In this document: positions 6,436 to 12,043 of the stretch, in pieces
Numbering within the stretch: the stretch's first letter is position 1
How the letters are laid out: each line of letters opens with the position of its first letter
NCBI GenBank assembly: GCA_041623895.1
Contig: JBFJVZ010000237.1
Span: forward strand, 1-12,043
DNA: 12,043 nucleotides
Reading direction: 5' to 3'
Origin: JBFJVZ01 sp041623895
GTDB taxonomy: Bacteria > Planctomycetota > Planctomycetia > Pirellulales > Pirellulaceae
Notes under the pieces: generated by a model
What the model was told of the DNA's origin: nothing
Database searches by the model: none
The model's input: only the letters and a program-made list of their open reading frames with translations
Program-made: the position numbers and the translations under genes

Positions 6436-9400
6436 ATGCTTAACCGATCAATGCGATCTGTTGCCCGGACGCTAACGTCTTTGCGCAATGCAGCGAGCGG
6501 TGCGGGCAATGGTTCACCGTTGCGTTCTAAGCGCCGCTTGTTGGCAGAGTGTCTGGAAAATCGCAGGCTGCTGAGCGCCGATTTGGCGAACGGCCCCCCT
6601 GATCATGCCAACCCCGCTGAATACGCACCAGCTCCCCCGACGTCGCTTCGGTTTGCGATGTTGGGTGATTTTGGCGACGATTCGACGGCTGAAGCCAACG
6701 TCGCTGCCTTAGTTGCTGCACAAACACCCGACATCGTCGTCACGGCCGGAGACAACCGCTACGGATCGCGAACTTACGAGCAAGTCATTGGCAATCACTA
6801 CGGGCAGTATGTGTCAACCGTGTCGGGAGGCACAAGCGCCGTCAATCGGTTCTTCCCGGCTCCAGGCAATCATGACTACAACGATGGCGGAGGCATCTCG
6901 CAATATCTCAACTACTTCGACCTTCCCGGCGTTGGAGTCACCAGCACCAACACGTCTGGCAACGAACGTTATTACGACGTGATCGAAGGGCCCGTGCATT
7001 TCTTCTTTATCGACAGCGACGAAGCGATCTCGAATTCGACCGATCGAGCAGCCCAACAGACTTGGCTCCAGACACAGATGTCGGCTTCGACTGCCCCGTG
7101 GCAAGTCGTCTTGTTACACCACGCTCCCTTCTCGTCGGCGAACCACGGTTCCAACTCGACGATGCAGTGGAATTACGCGGGCTGGGGAGCCGACGCCGTA
7201 CTGGCCGGGCACGATCACACTTATGAGCGTATCGGACGAAACGGCATTCCGTACTTCGTCAACGGTCTGGGCGGACGCAGCATCTACAACTTCAATACTC
7301 CGATCGCCGGCAGTGAAGTTCGTTACAACGCCGACTACGGTGCGATGATTGTGGATGCCACCGATGCGGAAATGACGTTTCAGTTTCTGAACGTATCCGG
7401 CACCGTGATTGACACCTACACCGTGACACCAAATGTGATCGATGCGCAGATCATGCAGTCTTCGGACGATGCCGAAGAACGAGCTAGTGACGGCTTCATG
7501 TATCTGACCAGCAGCGATATCGAACTGGGAAACGATCCTGGGACCAATGGCGATCAGACCGAAGGACTCCGATTCCAGAATTTGGGTATCCCACAGGGCG
7601 CCACGATTACCTCTGCCTACCTGGAATTCGAGGCGGATGCCAATGATAGCGTGGCCACTTCGCTAACGATTCGGGCTCAAGACGCCGACGACACAGCAAC
7701 ATTCTCGTCCACAGCCTACGACCTTACCAACCGTCCGACGACCGCGGCCAGCGTCAGCTGGACCCCCGCCGCATGGACGAACAGGGCTCTGTACCAATCG
7801 CCCGATCTGTCAACGCTGGTGCAAGAAGTTGTCGATCGAAACGCCTGGACCTCCGGCAACAGCATGACGTTCATCGTCAGCGGTAGTGGTGAAAGGACGG
7901 CCGAATCGTTTGATGGCGATGCCGCTTCGGCGACTCGATTGCATGTTGAATTCTCGACGGCGCTCAATCTGCCGCCCGACGCGCACAATGATTCTGCGTC
8001 GACGGACGAAGGCAACGGGGTGATCGTGTCGGTGCTGGCCAATGATCCGGATCCGGACCTGGACACCCTTAGCGTGGCTTCCTTTTCACAAGGCACCCAT
8101 GGTTCGGTAACCGACAACGGCAACGGCACGCTGACTTATACACCCGCCGCAGGCTTCAGCGGCCTCGACTCGTTCACTTATTCCGCCGGTGACGGCAGAG
8201 GTGGTGAGGACACAGCGACTGTTTATCTCACCGTCTCGCCGACCGGTGCTGGAAAGGTTGATTCGCAAATCAGCCAGTCGTCCGATGACGCCGAGGAACG
8301 CGGCAGCAACGGTGGCATCGATCTAACCAGCAGTGATATCGAATTGGGCGACGACCCCGGATTCAACGAAGACCAGACGGCTGGACTTCGATTCCAGAAC
8401 ATCACCATTCCACAAGGAGCCGCGATCTCGTCCGCGTACTTGGAATTTGAAACCGACGAACTGGATAGCGCAACGACCAACATCACGATCCGTGCTCAAG
8501 CTTCGGATACGACGGCGACCTTCACCACCGCCATCAACAATATCACCAGTCGCCCCACGACTTCAGCAAGTGTCAGCTGGGATATCGAAGCATGGGATAC
8601 GGTCAGCGAACTGCAGCGTTCCCCGGATCTGGCTGGTTTGATTCAAGAAGTTGTCGATCGCAGCGGCTGGGCTTCCGGCAACAGCGTGGCTTTGCTGGTA
8701 ACCGGCACGGGTTCACGAACAGCCGAATCGTACGACGGCGAATCTGCCGGCGCGGCAAAGTTGCATATCGAGTACACGAATTTTGATTTTGGCGATGCCC
8801 CGGCCACGTTCGCGACGTTGCGAACCAACGACGGCGCCAGGCACTTCGCGGCCGGCCCCCGCCTGGGCGATACCCGAGACGTTGAACTTGATGGTCAGCC
8901 CACGGCTGCCGCGGACGGAGATGGAGGCGACGAAGACGGCGTGATGTTCGGCATGGTCGCGGTCGGCAACACACTGGCCGGCGTCAATATCAATCTGCAA
9001 AATGCCGCCACCGCGAAGGTAGATGCTTGGATCGATTTCAATCGCGATGGTGTCTGGGACGCAGCCGAGAAGATTCTGGACAGTGTTGGCGTCAGCAGTT
9101 CGGTACAAACCTTGAATTACATCCTGCCCGCGGGCTTGACGAACGGTGACACGTTTGCCCGGGTTCGCCTGAGTACTGCCGGTGGACTTGATCCAACCGG
9201 TCCGGCAGATGACGGTGAAGTCGAAGACTATCTCGTTAAGATAGTGGCACCCCCGTTGGTCGAGCGTGTCATCATCAACGGTGACGATGCCCAGCGCAGC
9301 AGCGTCAGCGAAGTGGTGGTGATGTTCAACGGTGAGGTTGTGGCGCCGCCATCCGCATTCACGATCACCGCGCGAGACTCAAACGTGATTCTCGATAGCT

Positions 9401-9810
9401 TGATCGTCAATTCTTCGCTGAATCCCGACGGCAAGACAATCAGCAGGTTGACTTTCGGTCCCGGTAACCTGGTTGAAAGTCGAGTCAGCGGCCTCCACAC
9501 CTTGGTTGACGGCAACTATCAACTTGACATCGTGGCGGCGCAAATCACGGCGGCCGGCGGTGGCCCGAACATGGAAAACGACTACACATTCGGGGATCGA
9601 GAGGCGGACGCTTTCTTCCGCTACTTTGGTGACGATGACGGGGATCGAGATACCGATGTGGCCGACTTGGTGCAGTTTGGTGCCGCCTTCCGCAGCAATT
9701 CATCGCAGCCAAATTTCAATCCCGACCTCGACCACGACGGAGACGGCGACCTGGATGTGTCCGACCTCATCCAGTTCGGCCAACGCTTCCGTGGTCGGAT
9801 CGATTTCTAG
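6436..9810 (+). CDS. Exported multidomain purple-acid-phosphatase-like protein with GEVED and dockerin-like C-terminus
   Basis: In order along 1124 residues: a basic N-terminus with LAECLENRRLLSA (36-48), the LExRxLLSA-type signal typical of exported planctomycete proteins; a metallophosphoesterase domain (about 70-330); a 173-residue domain (335-507); an Ig/cadherin-like domain (512-602); a second copy of the 173-residue domain (607-781); a GEVED domain (783-936, FDFGDAP to DGEVEDYLV); a beta-rich region (940-1050); and two EF-hand/dockerin-like loops (1067-1085 and 1097-1118). The phosphatase has the whole purple-acid-phosphatase ligand set: GDFG (D78), GDNRY (D106, Y109), GNHD (N145), VLLH (H228) and GHDH (H259, H261). 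It should hydrolyse phosphate esters or phosphodiesters outside the cytoplasm using a bimetal centre; the substrate is unknown. AGGGAG at 6425-6430 lies 5 bases before the ATG. No classical long hydrophobic signal is seen, so export rests on the LLSA motif. Confidence 0.9.
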   Translation: MLNRSMRSVARTLTSLRNAASGAGNGSPLRSKRRLLAECLENRRLLSADLANGPPDHANPAEYAPAPPTSLRFAMLGDFGDDSTAEANVAALVAAQTPDIVVTAGDNRYGSRTYEQVIGNHYGQYVSTVSGGTSAVNRFFPAPGNHDYNDGGGISQYLNYFDLPGVGVTSTNTSGNERYYDVIEGPVHFFFIDSDEAISNSTDRAAQQTWLQTQMSASTAPWQVVLLHHAPFSSANHGSNSTMQWNYAGWGADAVLAGHDHTYERIGRNGIPYFVNGLGGRSIYNFNTPIAGSEVRYNADYGAMIVDATDAEMTFQFLNVSGTVIDTYTVTPNVIDAQIMQSSDDAEERASDGFMYLTSSDIELGNDPGTNGDQTEGLRFQNLGIPQGATITSAYLEFEADANDSVATSLTIRAQDADDTATFSSTAYDLTNRPTTAASVSWTPAAWTNRALYQSPDLSTLVQEVVDRNAWTSGNSMTFIVSGSGERTAESFDGDAASATRLHVEFSTALNLPPDAHNDSASTDEGNGVIVSVLANDPDPDLDTLSVASFSQGTHGSVTDNGNGTLTYTPAAGFSGLDSFTYSAGDGRGGEDTATVYLTVSPTGAGKVDSQISQSSDDAEERGSNGGIDLTSSDIELGDDPGFNEDQTAGLRFQNITIPQGAAISSAYLEFETDELDSATTNITIRAQASDTTATFTTAINNITSRPTTSASVSWDIEAWDTVSELQRSPDLAGLIQEVVDRSGWASGNSVALLVTGTGSRTAESYDGESAGAAKLHIEYTNFDFGDAPATFATLRTNDGARHFAAGPRLGDTRDVELDGQPTAAADGDGGDEDGVMFGMVAVGNTLAGVNINLQNAATAKVDAWIDFNRDGVWDAAEKILDSVGVSSSVQTLNYILPAGLTNGDTFARVRLSTAGGLDPTGPADDGEVEDYLVKIVAPPLVERVIINGDDAQRSSVSEVVVMFNGEVVAPPSAFTITARDSNVILDSLIVNSSLNPDGKTISRLTFGPGNLVESRVSGLHTLVDGNYQLDIVAAQITAAGGGPNMENDYTFGDREADAFFRYFGDDDGDRDTDVADLVQFGAAFRSNSSQPNFNPDLDHDGDGDLDVSDLIQFGQRFRGRIDF
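7438..7956 (+). repeat. First copy of duplicated 173-residue domain (SSDDAEE domain)
   Basis: This segment codes residues 335-507. It opens DAQIMQSSDDAEERASDG and ends GERTAESFDGDAASATRLHVEF. The same landmarks recur in the second copy in the same order: SSDIELG, GLRFQN, IPQGA, SAYLEFE, SWxxxAW, SPDL, QEVVDR, GNS and RTAES. It is beta-rich, resembles carbohydrate-binding or DNRLRE-like surface modules, and occurs beside phosphoesterase domains in other bacteria as far as I recall. Confidence 0.75.
8254..8778 (+). repeat. Second copy of duplicated 173-residue domain
   Basis: This segment codes residues 607-781 and is clearly homologous to the first copy, sharing QSSDDAEER, LTSSDIELG, GLRFQN, IPQGA and RTAES. 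Differences are spread along the whole length, so the duplication is not very recent. One Ig-like domain separates the two copies. Confidence 0.75.
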
Positions 9811-9814
9811 ACGC

Positions 9815-10885
9815 TTAGGTTTTCTTGGCATCCAGCAAACGATCTTTCAATGCTTTGGTCGCCGCCGCTGGGTCGGGGGCATCTCTCACGGCGCCGGTCA
9901 CGGCAATCCGCTGGACGCCCGCTGCCAAGACTTCTGCAAGGTTCTCTGCAGTGATTCCGCCAATCGCAAACGCTGGGATCGGAATGTTGCCGTCACGGAC
10001 TTGCCGTAAGAACGATGTGCCGGGGTACTGGTCGAACGACTTGGTGTTCCCGGCAAACACCGGCCCGCAACCGATGTAGTCGGCGCCGCCGTGAGTCGCT
10101 TGCTTGACTTGCTGGATGTCATGAGTGCTGACGCCGACCAGACGCTGGGCGCCGACGATCTTTCTCGCTTCGGCGGCCGGCAATTCGTCCTGGCCGACAT
10201 GGACGCCGTCCGTATCTGCAGCCACGGCGATGTCAGCTCGATCGTTGACGATGAACAGCGCACCCGCTTCGTTAGCGACCTTGGTTCCCAACTTGGCTCG
10301 ATAAAACAAGGTGCGGTCGTCACACTCGCGATCGCGCAGTTGCACGATGTCAGTGCCGCTTTCCGCCAAGCTTCTAACAGTTTCGGCGAACTCATCTTCG
10401 CTGCGGCCACCATCAATCAACACGTACAACTGGGACGCAGCCAGCAATTGATGGCGCGCATGATGGGAGATTCTCATCTCCAGATCGCCGCAGACGGTGT
10501 AGCAACGGTAGCGAATTTGTTCCAGCAGCGCCGCGACTTCAGCATCCAGCGTCTTGCCATACTCCTCCAAGGCGCGGAGCGATTGCTGGGTTCGCGAGGC
10601 AGCTGCGGCCACGACGTGACTCAAATTGGCCCGATTGTATTCTGCCGGTTCTTGCAGCCCGGTGCCCACGTCAGCCGCCGTATCACGTGCTTTCAGCAGT
10701 GATTGCCGGGGTAACCGGCCGATCGCGGCGGCCAATTCATGCCGCAGCGATTTGACGCTCGCGGTCAGCTGGGCGTCATCCAGGACAAATCTTGCGTATT
10801 CTTCCAGCGTTCGCAGACCCTCACCCGCTCGATTCGTGCAGGCATCGAGAATACGATAGGTCGCTTGTAGCAAGTCGTCGGACAT
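9815..10885 (-). CDS. thiE: Thiamine-phosphate synthase with N-terminal ThiD2-like domain
   Basis: The 356-residue protein joins two domains. Residues 1-140 are an alpha-helical ThiD2-like domain (RILDACTNRAGEGLRTLEEYARF at 11-33, LRHELA, ARDT at 66-69, QQSLRALEEYGK at 100-111), also seen at the N-terminus of cyanobacterial ThiE. Residues about 150-350 are the ThiE TIM barrel, which joins HMP-pyrophosphate and thiazole phosphate to make thiamine phosphate. Landmarks are VQLRDR (181-186), IVNDRADIA (212-220), GVHVGQDELP (227-236), GVSTHD (251-256), YIGCGPVFAGNTK (270-282) and FAIGGI (306-311). Translation could begin at 10972, but those 29 extra residues are unlike the family and would overlap the divergent gene; the ATG at 10885 starts just before the conserved domain. 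Its Shine-Dalgarno sequence is weak. I saw no TPP riboswitch: only 16 bases separate it from the divergent gene. Its stop lies 4 bases from that of the convergent phosphatase-like gene. Confidence 0.93.
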   Translation of the reverse strand: MSDDLLQATYRILDACTNRAGEGLRTLEEYARFVLDDAQLTASVKSLRHELAAAIGRLPRQSLLKARDTAADVGTGLQEPAEYNRANLSHVVAAAASRTQQSLRALEEYGKTLDAEVAALLEQIRYRCYTVCGDLEMRISHHARHQLLAASQLYVLIDGGRSEDEFAETVRSLAESGTDIVQLRDRECDDRTLFYRAKLGTKVANEAGALFIVNDRADIAVAADTDGVHVGQDELPAAEARKIVGAQRLVGVSTHDIQQVKQATHGGADYIGCGPVFAGNTKSFDQYPGTSFLRQVRDGNIPIPAFAIGGITAENLAEVLAAGVQRIAVTGAVRDAPDPAAATKALKDRLLDAKKT

Positions 10886-10901
10886 TAGCCGTGAGGTTGA
10901 G

Positions 10902-11720
10902 ATGAAAAAGTTTGGAAAATCGTTGGCAGTTAAGGTGTGCGTTTTATTGGTGGTCATCGGCTTCGGTTTCATGCAGGCTGAATCATTGCCTGCTCAGCAA
11001 CCAGCGAGCAAACCAAAGCCGGCGGCAAAAACACCAACCAAAAAACCGGCGGCCAAAACACCAACTCGACGCGCTCGCAAACCGAACCCGGCGTTTTTGC
11101 CACCGGAGAAGATTGACCCGAGCTTGCCCAACGTGCTGTTGATCGGTGACTCAATTTCGATCGGCTACATGGTGCCGACTCGCGAGCAACTTTCCGGCCT
11201 GGCAAACGTGTTTCGCCCCAACACCAATTGTGGCCCAACCACGCGAGGATTGGAATCGCTGGAAGCTTGGTTGGGGGATCGAAAGTGGGATGTGATTCAC
11301 TTTAATTTTGGGCTCCATGACCTGAAATACATGGGTCCGCAAAAGCAAAACCTGGCCGATCCGAAAGCCAAAGACAGCCACCAACAAGTCCCCATCCAGC
11401 AGTATTCGGCGAACCTGAAGAAGATAGCCGAGCGTCTGAAGAAGACGGGTGCGGTGGTGATTTGGCGAGAAACCACGCCGGTTCCCCAGGGCGCCGCCGG
11501 CCGCGTGGTCGGCGATTCGGCCCGCTACAACGAAGCAGCGGCCAAAGTGATGCAAGAGCTTGGCGGTATCCAAATCGACCCCATGTTTGCTTTTGCCAAA
11601 GAACACGCCAAACAATTACCGGCCAACGTCCACTACACTCCGGAGGGCTCCAAAAAGCTGGCCGAGCAAGTGGCACGATCGGTCAAAGCAGCACTTGAGA
11701 AGAAAGAAGGCGGAAGGTAG
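10902..11720 (+). CDS. Exported SGNH/GDSL-family hydrolase
   Basis: The 272-residue product begins with a lysine-rich signal sequence and hydrophobic core (8-24, LAVKVCVLLVVIGFGFM), followed by an Ala/Pro/Lys linker (30-62) containing AKTPT twice, then an SGNH hydrolase domain. Visible blocks are LLIGDSIS (79-86) with the nucleophile Ser84, NCGPTT (109-114) with Gly111, FGLHD (136-140) in the place of the GxND block, and VHYTPEG (243-249) with the catalytic His244. The usual aspartate three residues before that histidine is Ala241 here. These enzymes deacylate esters, often acetylated sugars, and this one should act outside the cytoplasm; the substrate is unknown. GAGG at 10893-10896, 5 bases before the ATG, supports the start. 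The last residues (KKEGGR) are encoded by a 7-base repeat array that runs past the stop codon. The gene is divergent from thiE. Confidence 0.88.
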   Translation: MKKFGKSLAVKVCVLLVVIGFGFMQAESLPAQQPASKPKPAAKTPTKKPAAKTPTRRARKPNPAFLPPEKIDPSLPNVLLIGDSISIGYMVPTREQLSGLANVFRPNTNCGPTTRGLESLEAWLGDRKWDVIHFNFGLHDLKYMGPQKQNLADPKAKDSHQQVPIQQYSANLKKIAERLKKTGAVVIWRETTPVPQGAAGRVVGDSARYNEAAAKVMQELGGIQIDPMFAFAKEHAKQLPANVHYTPEGSKKLAEQVARSVKAALEKKEGGR

Positions 11721-11828
11721 AAGAAGGCGGAAGGTAGAAGGTAGAAGGCGGAATGAGCAGCTGGAAGAATACCGAATTCTTTATTCCTCCTTCCGCCTTC
11801 TACCTTCCTCCTTCTTTATTCCGCCTTC
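11706..11828. repeat. Heptanucleotide repeat array in two opposed blocks
   Basis: The left block (11706-11757) reads gaaggcg, gaaggta, a 3-base gaa interruption, gaaggcg, gaaggta, gaaggta, gaaggcg, gaatgag. After a 22-base centre, the right block (11780-11828) is seven uninterrupted heptamers on the opposite strand: tttattc, ctccttc, cgccttc, taccttc, ctccttc, tttattc, cgccttc. Bases 11737-11750 pair perfectly with 11794-11807 (14 base pairs), and the centre has its own hairpin (aagaat 11765-11770 with attctt 11776-11781). The array begins inside the SGNH gene and supplies its last codons and stop. It resembles the short tandemly repeated (STRR) heptamers of cyanobacteria. It may also act as a transcript end, but no T-tract is seen. 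Confidence 0.8.
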
Positions 11829-11832
11829 CCTC

Positions 11833-11899
11833 GCCCGCGTAGCTCAGGGGATAGAGCAGAGCTTTCCTCAAGCAGGTGTCAAGTTACAAAGTTGCCATT
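11833..11899 (+). pseudogene. Decayed tRNA, related to tRNA-Arg(CCT)
   Basis: The 5' half is tRNA-like: gcccgcg acceptor strand, then ta, a good D-arm (gctcaggggatagagc), and an anticodon loop ttcctca that would read CCT. The anticodon stem keeps only three of five pairs (gagct with agcag). The T-arm is broken: caagttacaaagttg replaces the usual stem and TTCGA loop. No 3' acceptor strand complementary to gcccgcg follows. It lies 29 bases before an intact tRNA-Arg(CCT) and is probably a degenerate duplicate or displaced original. The 3' limit is approximate. Confidence 0.45.
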
Positions 11900-11928
11900 A
11901 GTGATAATCAAAGCCGCCTAGCGGCATC

Positions 11929-12002
11929 GCCCCGTTAGCTCAGTTGGATAGAGCGCAACTTTCCTAAAGTTGAAGTCAGTGGTTCGAGTCCACTACGGGG
12001 TA
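11929..12002 (+). tRNA. tRNA-Arg (anticodon CCT)
   Basis: The 74-base cloverleaf is complete: acceptor gccccgt with acggggt, D-arm gctc/gagc, anticodon stem caact/agttg with loop ttcctaa (anticodon CCT, reading AGG), variable loop aagtc, and T-arm agtgg/ccact with loop ttcgagt. The first acceptor pair is G-U; all others are Watson-Crick. CCA is not encoded. A possible -10 element (gataat, 11903-11908) lies 20 bases upstream without a good -35. A small GC-rich hairpin (gccgc-cta-gcggc, 11913-11925) is immediately before it. Confidence 0.95.
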
Positions 12003-12018
12003 CTCGGAGGAACAGTCG

Positions 12019-12043
12019 ATGAAACCTGAACACCTGAAACAGC
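12019..12043 (+). CDS. Start of an unidentified gene (3' end outside window)
   Basis: A strong ribosome binding site, ggagg (12006-12010), lies 8 bases before an ATG that opens MKPEHLKQ and runs off the end. Eight codons are too few to identify the product. The site starts only 3 bases after the tRNA, so the gene probably shares a transcript with it. Confidence 0.5.

Noticed and set aside
10091..10702. A 203-codon plus-strand frame opposite thiE
   Set aside because: It is the antisense of a strongly recognised ThiE; no independent evidence supports it.
10886..10901. TPP riboswitch upstream of thiE
   Set aside because: Only 16 bases lie between the divergent starts, and no THI-box-like sequence was recognised on the thiE strand.
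11706..11828. CRISPR-like or intrinsic terminator interpretation of the repeat array
   Set aside because: The units are 7 bases with no spacers, so it is not CRISPR; no T-run follows the hairpin, so a classical terminator is unsupported.
11833..11928. Group I intron interrupting a tRNA-Arg(CCT)
   Set aside because: The second tRNA is complete by itself, and the sequence between the two is far too short for a group I intron.

Overview
The window looks like part of a planctomycete chromosome, most likely Pirellulaceae (Rhodopirellula-like). The clues are a secreted protein with an N-terminal LExRxLLSA-type motif (LAECLENRRLLSA) plus GEVED and dockerin-like ends, a large cadherin-repeat protein with a C-terminal membrane segment, an exported sulfatase, a ThiE fused to a ThiD2-like domain, and many isolated genes on both strands rather than operons. 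The assignment is inference from protein style; no taxonomic marker gene is present.

Layout. 1-2501 (+): the C-terminal 833 codons of a large cadherin-like surface protein whose start lies outside the window. 2581-4083 (+): a secreted S1-type sulfatase with an intact formylglycine motif. 4084-4661: a 578-base stretch without a credible gene, holding a nested inverted-repeat element (4148-4518) and a perfect 16-base palindrome (4632-4647). 4662-5585 (-): a secreted protein of unknown function with HNDSG and DWED motifs. 5613-6299 (+): a membrane-anchored thioredoxin-like (TlpA/ResA-type) protein, divergent from it and using a TTG start. 6436-9810 (+): an 1124-residue modular exported purple-acid-phosphatase-like protein. 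9815-10885 (-): thiE, ending 4 bases from the previous stop. 10902-11720 (+): an exported SGNH/GDSL-type hydrolase, divergent from thiE by 16 bases. 11706-11828: an array of 7-base repeats in two opposed blocks that also encodes the end of the SGNH protein. 11833-11899: a decayed tRNA. 11929-12002: an intact tRNA-Arg(CCT). 12019-12043: the first codons of another gene, directly behind the tRNA.

How the genes fit together. Five of the seven substantial proteins are predicted to leave the cytoplasm (adhesin-like, sulfatase, HNDSG protein, phosphatase, SGNH hydrolase) and a sixth is an envelope thiol-redox protein, so the region mainly encodes cell-envelope and scavenging functions (sulfate-ester and phosphate-ester hydrolysis, surface adhesion). 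ThiE is the only clear cytoplasmic housekeeping enzyme. There is no phage, CRISPR, transposase or obvious defence system. The least explained sequence is non-coding: the nested palindrome at 4148-4518 and the heptamer array at 11706-11828.
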